Positions 42,668 to 54,700 of a DNA stretch of 64,000 nucleotides are shown piece after piece (positions within the stretch are counted from its first letter, which is position 1; every line of letters starts with the position of its first letter). The DNA is from Linnemannia elongata (lineage: Eukaryota > Mortierellomycota > Mortierellomycetes > Mortierellales > Mortierellaceae). Made by a program: the position numbers and the translations under genes. The notes under the pieces were generated by a model. That model was given only the letters and a program-made list of their open reading frames with translations, made no database searches and was not told the origin of the DNA. Location: the NCBI GenBank assembly GCA_036320915.1, contig JAXBDG010000012.1, positions 1,910,501 through 1,974,500 on the forward strand. The letters run 5' to 3'.

Positions 42668-45303
42668 CTATCCATGTTTGCGCGGCCGCCCACGACCTCT
42701 CCGTGGTACTTCAGAAGAAGTAATACTCCTTGCCGTAGAGGTGGTGGTTTTGGGGTTCGTCATGGCGTTGATGCCGTTGTTGTTGATCCTGTTAGATTTT
42801 TCGCTTTGGAGCCGCATCATCCTACGATCGTGCCTAACATCTCGTGAACTGGTGCTTCCAGGTTTTTGGACGCTGCTACTGTTAAAGGAGTCATTGGTGC
42901 TGCAGTTCGTTTTTGTGGCGCTCTTACTGCCTGACTGAGCTGAAATCTGAGTCTTTATGAACACGCCATTTTGACCCCTGAGGAAGGCAAACACTGCTTG
43001 CAGAGCGAATCCCGGTACCAATTCATGCTCTTCAGCAGCTAAAAGTCAAGAATAATACAAGGAGAAATATTAATGACCGGAAATGTTTCTCTGTCATGAC
43101 GCGCGTCCAGTGATGGTAACGATAAAATCATAGTGCAGCTATTGACATAAACTTACCATTGACTTTGGTTCCGTTTCGACCAGGCGACGCTCCATTCTTG
43201 GCCATGAATGAACGCGAATGCTAATCATTGGAGAATCGACAAAGTTAAGATTTCATCATAATAAAAAGAGGTGAAGTAAGACTGACGAAACGACCAGGCA
43301 CAGATGACAATCACAAAACGAGTAGATAGTAAATCCACTGCGGCTCAACCTACTTTGTTCAGCCATGTACGGTCCAGCTTCTCTTTTCGTTTGTCTCCTG
43401 TAGTTCCATCCAGTAGCACAACTGCCTTGACTCGTTCCCTGAACTCCGCCGCGCCTAAGTATGGATAGGATCGGAACATGGGTTACACAGTGTGTGCGCA
43501 AAAGCTGACACTACGACACTACGGAAAGGAGCGTGAACAGGTATATGAACAAATGAACTTACGGGTGCTATCGAGGATAGACAATACAGCATCGGTGCCT
43601 TCACCAAAGGCAACATACATTACGCATGTCGCCTCCGAGGGTCTATCATGCCGCATGAAGGAACAAATGGGCAGCTAAGTATTAGTAACAATGCACGTTT
43701 ACCGTTGCGGATCGAATTGGCCGCCAAAAAGTCCCTACGCACAAGCCAGGGCATACTTACTGGACAATGTCGTCCCAGACGTACTGGACATGTGCTTCGC
43801 GATACTCGTCCGAATCATGAAGGTCACCCCCATTAGGATCACACAGCACCACGCCCCATCCTTGCTCCAGCGCCATATCAATATAAGGAAACTGAGATGC
43901 AAACAAGAAGTTGCCTTCTTCTCCTGATGTGAACAAGTCCCTATCCCACTGCCCAGGTGACTCTTCGCCCACCTTTGGTACCAATACCAACATAGTCGAA
44001 TTTGTACGCGCATCAGGCCTATTTGTACGAACATGAAAGTACCTTGGTCAATAAGAAAACATTTAATTGAACACGATGTTTGACGAGTTAGCGTGAAGTA
44101 TTACTACCTCCATGAGCCCACTCTCACTTACGAGATGAATATCTGTGGAAATCGGTGATGATCGCCTCCTCCGGGCGCAGATGTACTCTTGTTCTGAGCA
44201 ACAGCGATCTGTTCGAATCCATATTTGTTCTTCAATCGATCATACAACAGGCTCTGGATCTTGTCTACCAGAGCGGAGATAAATAAAATTCGTGATCCGT
44301 GTTAATTATTTCACACGCGTTAACCTAAACGTGTTTCTTCGTTAGAAACAAGAAAGATCAAAGAGCCAGCGCAGTGACACACCTTGGACAACCTCGAACC
44401 GGTCAAAGTGGTCTTCATAGTTATACAACCTGCCTATGTTTTTTTATCATGCAAAGCAAGTAGAATCAGTCCCTCCGTCGACAAAAATAAAGCCCCCACA
44501 TGAATGACTTACCAATAAAGAGAAAAAAAAGGTAAGTCCTTACCATGCTTATCAACAAAGTCGTGATCTTTGTTCTCCGAAAAATGCCAACCCATCAACG
44601 AGAACCACTCCTCGTCCGTATATCCCTTAAGGCTAACGTCCTCTTCCTCGATTAGTTTCTTTGGTGATTCCACTGATGCTGATGCGGACGCGGACGCTGG
44701 TGGTGTAAGCGGGAGGGTATGAGTACCGCCCTGTTTATTCTTAGTGTCTGGAGTGGCAGTGATAATACGTATGCTGTTCTCGGCGATGTGCTTGTCCTTC
44801 TTCATAGCCAGTGCCGGTAAGATCTTCTTGTCGTTCTTCTTTGACGCGGTTGCAGTTGCGGTGGTTGTGGTGGGAGTAGTAAGGTCTGCGGTAGTGTCGT
44901 CATCATCGCTAGACATAATGAGAGGTATGTCATTGTTGGTGTCGTTGTCGCCGTTTGTGGTGGCGGTTTTACCACTGGTAGCATTCCTCCTTATCGCTGT
45001 CGCGTTAGTAGTCGTGGATTTAGTAGTGGTGTCGTCGTCAGTGCCGTTAGTCGTGGTTGGGGTATGAGGCAACTCTTGTACTACTTCCTTCTCCTCCTCT
45101 TCGTCCTCTTCCCTGTCGTCATTTTTGGTGGTATCGTCGGTAGACTTGCTCTTCTTGACGGTTGTGGGGGTAAATGGTTCCTGTGATGCGTCGCGTTTGT
45201 TGTTCCTGACATTGAGGCCATTGTTGTTTTTCTCGCTACTACTACTATTTCGAGTGGGAATGATGTTTGTGGGATGGCCTCTTTTCTTCCTTGTGGTCGC
45301 CAT
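42668..45303 (-). CDS. Arb2/FAM172-domain protein with C-terminal AT-hook, 605 residues
   Basis: Eight exons (minus): 45303-44544, 44433-44383, 44264-44132, 44018-43761, 43642-43563, 43454-43354, 43220-43157, 43038-42668; total 1818 nt, frame continuous. Residues 1-220 are disordered (Thr/Asp/Lys-rich). The conserved core follows: YTDEEWFSLMGWHF, GRLYNYEDHFDRFE, MLVLVPKVGEESPGQWDRDL, FPYIDMALEQGWGVVLCDPN, HVQYVWDD, VMYVAFGEGTDAVLSILD, VKAVVLLDGTTG, and LVPGFALQAVFAFL. This is the pattern of the Arb2/FAM172A alpha/beta-hydrolase-like family. S. pombe Arb2 is an Argonaute-chaperone subunit acting in heterochromatic RNAi. The C-terminus ends RRGRGRPRKHG, a textbook AT-hook, suggesting direct DNA binding. 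Confidence 0.8.
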
Positions 45304-45556
45304 GACTAATTGGGAAGGGGGTCTGGAGGCGAGGGTAGGGAGGGTGGGAGTGGGGTGTGAACGAAAGAAGAGTCAATTGTGACGAGAGGTGTGAGAAGAC
45401 GCTGTATGTCTGCAAACACCTAAACCCTGTTCGTCCTCGGCGCCATCCTTCAAAAAACAAGTCACACCTTTTGGAGAAATAGTTTGGATCATGTTTATTC
45501 ATCTCCATCCTCGTCCTATCCTTCCAATCCAACCATCCCTCTTCCTCACGTCCTCT

Positions 45557-48500
45557 TCAGAGCCGCTCATCGCCATTCTTGACCCCATACCGCATCCCAA
45601 ACGGCGAAATATACCGGCTCTCAAAGATCCGCTCCAACATCAAATCCTTGGTATAATAACCGCCAGCCGCCGCAAGTGTCGATCTATCACCCGCAACTTG
45701 GATTGTCGCCCGGATCTGACCTATCGTCATTGTATGCCCCGGGTCCAGATATGCGCAAATCGTCTCGAAGATTTCGTACGGCATGTTGGCGAGGTTCGCT
45801 AGGACCTTGTGTGCATTGTAGGGGGATTCCTCAGAGACGATAACCGCGGGGTAGGCGGTGGAGGTTGTAGAGATTGTGGAGGAGGGGCGTCCTTTTGTTG
45901 AAGGTGAAGGGGACGGTGATCTGCCGAGAAGGAAACCTTGATCCATCAGTTGTTGTTGCTGGTAGGGGAGGACCAAGGGGTGGAGGTCTCGTCGGATACT
46001 ATTGTTGCTGCTACCGTTACTGCTGCCGAATCCGAGCCCTACTCCAAGATCCAGATCGAGTCCAAGAGCAGGCGCATTCAACGAGATAGGCGTGGAAGGA
46101 CGATTCCCATGGGCGAGATTATGGACAGATCCCGATCCTGCTTCACGCTCGTCTTGTGGTACCACTACTTCTGGTGCCACTCGACTCATATTCCCGACCG
46201 CAAGCAACAACGGTGATGCGCCACCGCTGCTATGGCCTTCAGGACTCGAACGATGCTTGCTGAGCGACGAGTACGAGTTTGACGAATTAGTCCTGACTAG
46301 GCCGACTTTCTTCTTCAGCAGACTCCACGCACCCTTGCTCTGTGTTGCCTGTTCCTGTTGCTGTATCTGCGTCTGGAGCAATCTTTGATTCGCCGGACGA
46401 CCCAGCAAGACCACCCGCGACAAGACTAATATCCTGCACGCCGCCGCATAGATCGCCTGCTGCCAAATAAAGTTCCTCGTCAATAGATGCTGGATCGCCT
46501 CATATAACACATGTCGATCTTCCGAGTTGTAATCCAGCTGGATCCCCTTCATCGAGTGGTTCTTGGCCAAATTGTTCGACAGCGCCCAGTATCCCTCCAC
46601 CGCAATATCCGGGTTCGACGTCAGTCCCAGGTTCTGGAGCCCCCTGGCCGATGGCAAGACCTCTGCAATCGCCAACGCTCCCTCGGTGGAGATCCCACAG
46701 TTGGTGAAGTTAATGCTCTCCAGTGTCGAGTTCACAGCCACGCCCTTCATCAACTCGCTGACCGCGTCTCCCGAAAACAGGTTGTAGGCCAAGTTGATCT
46801 CCCGAAGCGTCCGGTTGGTCCTCAGAACCTCGCCCAATGCCACCATGCCCACAAGACTCTGCCCATTCCCAATATTGTTCAGCTCCAAATCCAGACCGAT
46901 CAACGACTTGTTACGCTTCAGACTCTCGCAAATCTCCACCAGTCCTTGGTCTCCAATGTTGTTGTGGGGCAGGTAGAGGTAGTTCAAGTGTCGGTTCGAG
47001 ACTAGGGCTGCAGACATAGAAGTTGCACCCTTGGGCCCCATCTCGTTCATATCCAGACTGAGGGAGTTGAGCGTTCTGTTGAACCGGACCGCGTCCGCAA
47101 TCATGATACAGCCCTCAGAACCCAATCCATTCGACCCCACGTTCAGATGCCGAAGCACCCTGTTCTTGGTCAACAGCCGCGCTAGGAAGGGCGCCCCTTC
47201 CCGCTTGATATTATTGGACTGGAGACAGAGTCGAACCAACGTCCGGTTATAGACCAATCCCTCCGAAAGGAGCTCCATCCCTGAGGCTGTAATCCTGTTA
47301 CTCGACAAATCCAGCTCCTGAAGTGTCTCATTCTTGCCCAACATCTTGGCTACATACTTGACAGTCTTGTCATTAATCCCTGACCGAGCGAGCGAGAGCA
47401 CTGTAATCGTCTGGTTATACTTCCATGCTTCAAAGATATACTTGAGCGCCTGTTGACTAATCGCATTCCTGGCCAGCTTGAGGATCTTGATATTCGCCGC
47501 CCCCGAGGACCGAATCAGCTTCGCTAGGAGTTTGGCATCCGCTGCCGAGATGGCTGCCCCGCTGATGTTGATGGTCTCCAGTGCTGTCGAGTTCTTGCCG
47601 GCCATGGAAAGGAGGAGTGCATTGAGGAGGGGTTCTGAGAGCGCCAAAAAGTTGCCTCTCTTGATCGCTGATATAATAGGTGCCATGGGGAAGGTCGCTG
47701 TTCCTGCTCCTCCTGTCGTTGATGTTGCTGTGGCCGTGGCAGATGCTGCGCTGGATGATGAACGGGTCCTGGCGTTGAGGTTGGGTAAATCGGTGACGAG
47801 ATGCCCATACCCATCAAGACTCTTATTACTCAAGGTCTTTGGTAGAGTGATAGTCGCAAATGCAAACGAGGTGGTGTTGTTGTTACTGCTACTATTCCTG
47901 CGAATCGACGAGGAGGGTATGGGCATGGTGTGATTCCGAGCAAGGTCGACCATTCTCTTCAGAAAACTTGTATCTCCACTCGCAGTGTCTGTTGTTGTTG
48001 TAGTGTTGTCGTTGGAAAAAGAAAAGGAGCGAAGACGTTGTTTGAAGGATGAACTGCGGAGGGGTAAAGTAAGGGATGGAGAGGGTAAGGACGGGTCGTT
48101 GTTGTTGGTGGTAGGAGGTTCGATGCTAGAGGAGCTAATGAAGCTGATAGAGCTGAGGTTGGCGGCAGAGACGGAGGAGAATGTAGTTGAGGCGTTTGTT
48201 AACTTGAGTTTCCTGAACGGGTGCAGCCACGAAGGTGAGGACGAAGAAGAAGTGGCAGATGTAGATAGCTCTGTCAAGGGAAGTTTGTTGTGGAGGGAGG
48301 AAGACCTGTCCGCAAGAGGGTGAACAGCAAGATGGGTTTTAGTGGCAGTAGGAGGAGGAGGAGGTAGTGCTGGGAAGGTGGCAGTAAGGACGATAGTTGG
48401 CGATGAGGATGGACAGAGTGGAGGAGAGGAAGGAGGAGACGAGTCAGAGAGGGGAGGGGAGGGGTAGAGAGAAAAGGCGACAGAGTGAGGTGTCGATGAT

Positions 48501-49533
48501 TCGAGAGGATGGATAGGAGTAGGAGTAGGAGTAGGAGCAGAAGTGAATTGAGGAGAAGGAGAAGAAGGGGAAGATGAAGATGAAGAATCGTTTGCAGTGG
48601 TCGAAGATATAGATGTGGTTGCAGCTTGGGCGACGATGTCAAGATTCGGCTCTTGGACAAAAGAGGAAGCAGTCGGGTGAGTTGGACACTTTGTTGTCAG
48701 CGTGGTTGTTGTTGTGCTTGTACTTGTCGATGGTACAGATTGAGGGGGTGCAGGAGGATGAAGAGGGAGAGAAAGGGAGAGAAAGGGGTTCGGGCTGTTG
48801 TCGCCTGGTATGTCTCCTGCTTTGTCGTCCGTGTTCTCGTAACTGCTGTTACTCAGACAACCGGTGCTATCTTTGCCCGTATCGGTCCTATTACCAATGC
48901 TTTTGTCAGTGGCAGTGGTGGCTCCGACGATGACGTTGTTATAATTGTTGTCGCCGGGGATCCTTTCCAATTGTCCAGTGAGAGAGCGAGATGACGATGG
49001 GGCGGGAGAAAAGGAAGAAGTCGAGAGGGATGGGTCCCCGGGAAAGATGGACAGTGCGCTGTTCGGTGAGGGATTAGCCGGGTCTAGACAAGTGTTATGC
49101 GTCGTATATGTGTCTGTGTGTGTGTGTGAAGGGAGATGCAACGAGGGATTTATTGTTATTGGATGGGTCAACGGTTGTAGCGATGATAGTAATACCTCAG
49201 TGCGGAGAGAAAAGAGAACTGTTTGCTGTGGCGGGCTTTGTTTGTGTTCGATGCATTAAGAGACAAGGGAGCAATGGAATAGAGGCAGGGGGGGAAGAGA
49301 AGGAAGAAGAAGAAGGGGTGTAGGGGTAAAGAGAGGTTGACATACAGAGCACAGTAAGAAAAGAAGAGGTGGCTTGTGACAACGACAGGTGAATGAATGA
49401 ACAAGAAGACGAAAAGGGTCAAGGTGAATGAGAAGTCAAGGTGCCAACAATAGGGCAATGGTCATGAAGAAGTGTGGAGAGAGACTAAAGGAGGGAAGTG
49501 AGTGACACTCGCTCGAATGACGACGTGTACAAG

Positions 49534-49571
<38 letters not shown>

Positions 49572-49756
49572 GATGTGAGGTAGTGCTGACAAAGTGTGTG
49601 CGCCGCAATAATAGAGAGCTGCAAGGAAGAGACAATGCCATATTACCATATATAATGCATCCTTCAAGATACACGCACACACTCACCCCACACGCAACAT
49701 TTGTTTACGTGTAAAAGAAGGGTAAAGAATACCCTCAAAAGAGAAAAAACGAGTGT

Positions 49757-49792
<36 letters not shown>

Positions 49793-50684
49793 TTCTTTGT
49801 TTGTTGCAATGGCTGTTTGTCCTACCTTGGTCATGACAAGGCACTGATCCATCCTTTTGCTCACTCATGCCCCTAGATAGATCCCTATACATGGAAGCTT
49901 CAGTGCACGCGGACAGCGACAACACTGAACTTTGTCCTCCTTGTATGTCGTCCAGTGCAGTCTGGGGATCATCATCTTGTCGCTTTTTATCCATCGATGT
50001 TGTTGTCGCAATTGGTGTTGGTGTTGCGACGGGTAAAGCGTCGCTTGATCCGGTCATTGTTAGTAACGTCCTCGACAAAGTCGCCGCATCCTCTGAGGGT
50101 AAGGTATCAGGAATAGAACGGAAGGGGGAGGAAAAAAAGGGAAGATCTTGAACGTTGAGATTTGCGATCGAGGAAGATGACGCTTGTTGTCGAGTTGATG
50201 CAAGTGGAGCAGTTGAAGACGATAGAGGTGTAGATCTAGAGACGAAAGAATTGGTAGAAGAGGTCAAAGACAAGGAGGAAACTCGCATAGGGGTAGCAGA
50301 AGGAGAAGGTGAAAGAGAAGGTGAAGGATAGGATGAGGGAGAAGAAAGAGAGAAGGCATCGTTGGAGTTCGCGATGGCCGAGGGGATCATCAGGGTGGAT
50401 CGGAATGGCAGTGTCAGTTGTGCAAATCCCTCTCCCGGTGTCACGTCCTTCTTGCTTTCCAATTGTCCAAGCGAGTTGAAGAGTGCGTCGTGGTTGTCGT
50501 CGTTGCAATGCAGGAAAGAGTCGTTATCGTCGTTGTTGTCGTTGTTTGTGTTTTGAACAGTCGTTCTTGGGCCAATATCACTGGCGCAAATGTTGTTGTG
50601 GAGATTGGTGCGAGTCCGGATCACGTTCCCCTTTCGATTCAAGGGTCCAGCAGTAGCAGCAGCGGCATTGCTTATGATGTCCAT
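45557..50684 (-). CDS. Leucine-rich-repeat (RNI-type) protein, Ser/Pro-rich
   Basis: The core open frame 45557-49171 has about a dozen ribonuclease-inhibitor-like LRRs (nt 47610-46490; for example LKLARNAISQQALKYI, LDLSSNRITASGMELLSEGL, LNVGSNGLGSEG, LYLPHNNIGDQGLVEI). C-terminal to them, LANMPYEIFETICAYL (about 45805-45750) looks like the first helix of an F-box. The N-terminal part is Ser/Thr/Pro-rich. A second Ser-rich open frame (50684-49826) can be joined to it by an intron 49825-49114 (CAAG|GTAGGA...CACACAG|AC) with exact phase, giving about 1471 residues. Without that join the start would be ATG-less near 49171. The join is inferred and could instead be two genes. NLRC3-like repeats suggest a protein-interaction scaffold; role unknown. 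Confidence 0.65.
49114..49825 (-). other. Inferred 712-bp intron with (GA)n and A-runs
   Basis: Holds an A-run of about 38 bases (49532-49569), (GA)n at about 49758-49790 and (TG)n next to the acceptor. No coding is supported. Confidence 0.5.
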
Positions 50685-51715
50685 TGTCTCAGATTATTTT
50701 TCTCTTTTTTGTTTCTTTTTAGATCGACTGCAAAGAAAGACGAGGTGGATGAGGGTGGAAGAAGGGTGTAGAGCGATTGCTGAGGAATACTGGAAAGGGA
50801 GAATAATGCAAAGAAAGAGAGAGTAAGGAAAAAAATGAGGAGGAAAAAAAAATGAAAAAGAAAAAGGAGAGCGAATCAAGGCATTGGTGAGAAAGGTGGA
50901 GGTAAGGCAAGGACCATTGTTCTAGGGCTCTTGCTATCGAGATTGATAGAGTCTGAAGAAGTAGTCGTGGTCATGCAGAGGATGTTCAAGAGCAAGCAAG
51001 AAGGAAGACTGTTTGAGGGGCAAGAGAGAGAGAAGAAGCGAGAGGTGTATGCGAAAGGAGTACAATAAAGAAGAAAGTAAAAGAAAAAAAAAGGGAAGAG
51101 GAGTTATAAAAAGACAGGAGCCACATGCCAACAAAGCATAAACAAGCATAAACAAGCATTGTCAAGCATAAACAAGCATTGGCAAACATAAACAAGCATT
51201 GCGCAGGCATAAAAAGCATGCCTGTTCTTTCTTCCCGCTTCCCGCACAGACATTGGGTCAACGAAGGAATCATGCAAAAGTTAATGCAGTTTATCTCAAT
51301 CTTAATAATCTCTCCCTTCTTACACCTCCTTTCACTGACCTTTGATCTTTTCCATCTCTCTTGGTGTATGATGCTGTCCAGCCGCTCATTTGTTTCCCCT
51401 TTCGACAAAGTCTCCCTCTGACACAGCAAGAGCACTATCTCAAATAAAAGAAATAAATAAGAACAAGCCCTCCACTTTGTATCACCAAGGAGCTCGCTTT
51501 GAGCACCTCCTGGCTTTTTTTTGGTAGGCGGTGCCGAAGTATGCATCGGAAAATAGAAAGGAATCAGTGTGGAAGACACGAAAGAAGAACGAATGTGGAG
51601 GAGCCATTGGATAAGCTGAGAGAAAAAATAACGGAAGAACAATTGCATTGCAGAAAATGAAACGAATAAATCCTTTTATTTGCGCATGGTTCATCTACAG
51701 CATCCTACAGCACAA
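50685..51715. other. Intergenic with AAACAAGCATTG tandem repeats
   Basis: Purine-rich upstream of the LRR gene (50700-51100). At 51136-51215, units of AAACAAGCATTG(T/G)C and AAGCATAAACAAGCAT repeat about six times. No gene is supported. Confidence 0.55.
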
Positions 51716-54700
51716 CTAATGCCTTCCGCCTTGACCGCCTTGAGCCTCAGACCACAGTTGATTACCAGACGACTTTGCGGCCTGTTGTGCCACCTCAGGA
51801 TCCTCATCCCTCTCGGTATCCATCATCATCGACCTATCTCCAATATTCATCCTTGTAAACCCGCCTCTCAAATCGTTCCCATTTGGACGTGATGACGATG
51901 TGCCAACACCAGCATATCTCATCGCACCTATGTTCAACATCTGGCTCATATCGTTCATAACATTGTTCTGCAGGCCACTCACTGAAACATAGGAGGCAGG
52001 AGCAACAGCAGCATGTCTGGGGAAAGTACCTTGGAAAGCCATAGTAGGCTCTGCAGGATGCGAAGAACAATACTGAGCCGAGAGCGCTGCAGGAGTAATC
52101 AGAGAGTTAAGTGGCTGAGACTGCGCGATAGCGGGGGTGGTGGCGGTGTTCGTGGTGGAAAACAAAGCCTGCTGTTGAGCCGCTTTAATATCCACCGGGC
52201 TAAGGCCGTTACTTCCGTCACTTTGCCATTGCTGGTTGTACATCACCCAAAAGTCGGCCGCGGGGTTAGTGAGGTCGGAAATATAATTGTCCACACTTGT
52301 TGCATGGACGCCGTAAGCGCTGGTGAGAGGTCCCGCTACCCCCATCGGTCCTGCGACTGTATTGTCATTGGTGCTGGACGATGGGAAAGTGTTGACTTTA
52401 GTCGATGGGAATGCCGTGAGAGGAGGCCCAGCTGTCTTCATTGGTCTTGCAGCAGCATTGACTCTGGACTGACGCCTCGCTGCTGGCGTAATAGGTTCTG
52501 GTCCAGTACTGAGGTTAGACAACGAAAAGGTAGTGGGAAGTCCTGTTGCAACTGCCATAGGTCTTGCGACAGCGTTGACGTTGGTGTTGGTGTTGGTTGA
52601 CGGGATTACTGTCATGAAGGGTGGCTGGACTTGTTGATGCTGGGGTTGGAGTATTGGCTGGGCCTGATACAGTTGACTTTGTCTCGACCCGGTGGCAGTT
52701 GGTGCGCATGGTGGCTGCAGTCGAGAACTTGAGGTGCTGAGGGTGGTAGCAGTAGGTGTGCGGACCCGATGATGCTGTGGCTGTGATGGGTGCTGTTGAT
52801 CTTGTTCCGACCTGGAGTTTGGTCCCCATGATGGCGCTGCTCGGGCACTGGAGGTGCTGGTAGAGCTCATCTCGACATCCACGTCCATTTCCTGAACTTG
52901 ACTCTGACTACTCGCCCTCATAACTGTTGCCGATGATAGTGTTGACCTGGTAGTCCTCAAAGATCCAGTGATAAGTCGATGTCGATCAGTGGTGGAAGTC
53001 GTAGGCGAATAATCACTATCCATATTGGTTCTCAACCCGCTGACGGTCCTACTTTTTGCCACCGGAGTCTCTGTGTCCCTGTCGTCTTCTACAACCGACC
53101 TATCCACCTCAAATTTCAACTTGCCATCAACCATCTCAAACCTCCCCGCCGGCCACCTCCGGACTCTCGCGAACTCTGGTAACACAAACCCCGACTTCTT
53201 CCTCTGAGCCTCCGCATCCTTATCCCACCACTCCCTCACCTCCTTCTTCAACCTGTCCAATGCATCCGCCCGCTCTGGTCGCGTCCAGGCCGTGTTCTGG
53301 AATCGAGGGATCTCTTCTATAGGGTACCACTCGTCCGGTTCGATATATAGTTTTCCGCCCTTTTCGACTAACGTCCGGTCGTTGGCTGTGAAGATGTGAA
53401 TTGATCCGGGATATACTGGAGTTTTTTCAAAGTGGGTGATGTTTGGCGCCGCTGGTGTTGTTGCTGTTGTATGACCCAGACTCAAACCCTGATCCTGAGT
53501 CTGTCCCTGATTCTGACTCTGATAATACTGAAGGTACCGGGACCCAAACACCCATCCCCTCCGGACCTGCCGGGCCACTCGAGTGTACTCTTCCAAGCTC
53601 CGGTTTCTGATCATCCGGATCACGCCATGGTTACTCAACCCGCGCTCGAAACTGGTCGTGAACCGAGTCTCCATCTGGGTTTGCCGCTTGTATTCGATGT
53701 ATTCTGGTGTTAGAGATGGCTCTGGAGCTTTTGGGGCCTCCTTTGAAGGCTTTTGGTTCCGTTGGGTGGCACTCCTGTAACCGCTCTTCTTTGCCTCGAG
53801 TTTCCTCAGAGCTCCTGCCTCGAGTCGTTTCTTCTTCTTGATTTCAAGGATCTTTTCGGACTCGATCTGTATCTCTTGCTCCGTCACCTCCTCATCCTCA
53901 TCCCGTAGAAGGAACAAGGGCCACAGCTCGTCGTACCCTCGTCGAATCGTGATCGCCTGGAAGTCGCAGTCGAACCAGGGGTGCCAGACGAAATAGGTGA
54001 ACAGCTTTCGGAGCTCGTTGGTAGTGAATTCCAGGTCTCGTGGGAGGAGGTGGCAGAAGGAGGCCATCAGGGACCGGGCTGGGTAGTAGGTGTGTTGTGG
54101 AGGAGCTCTTGAGCCTGGTTTTAATGTTCGAGTTGGCGAGGATCTTGGAGATGGCGATGGGGTTGGCATTCCAGGTGGCGCCAGAGAATGACGATGAGGT
54201 TGATGAGGACGATCTGATGGTGGTGGTAGCGGTGGAGAAGTGGCGCGTTGCGGGTTAGAGAACCTCGGGACATCAGCATGCTGATGCCCCACAACCAAGT
54301 CCCATCCAAAATGCAGCTTTGTCGCCTTCTCCGAAGTGGAGTAAAAGTTTGTCGGACAATCCACATGATGTCCCTCCTCCTTCAACCCAAAATGATCAAG
54401 ATTCCCATCATAATCATCCTCCTGTCGGTTATTGTTAAAGATGTCGTCCACATTCTGCGAGGTTAGAAGACTGCTCCAGTAGTGAATCCCGGCGTCCGGA
54501 AACTGATCCTGATAATACTTGCACAAGATCGTCGCAGAAATCAAGGTCCTCTCCTTGGCTGCCGCTCTCGTATTCTTACCATCACGCCCTTGCTGCTTCT
54601 TTACATTATCCACCGCTCTTTTCTCGTTATCCGCCTTTCGCACCGTCGCCGGAGGAGCAAACACGGGCGTCTTCTCAAACTTGAACCCACAATCCACACA

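Noticed and set aside
47478..48323. Plus-strand open frames opposite the LRR gene
   Set aside because: Antisense shadows of a long, repeat-containing coding exon.
50986..51648. 220-codon minus-strand frame with hydrophobic Cys/Leu/Phe repeats
   Set aside because: Translation of the AAACAAGCATTG tandem repeat and AG-rich DNA; not supported as a membrane protein.
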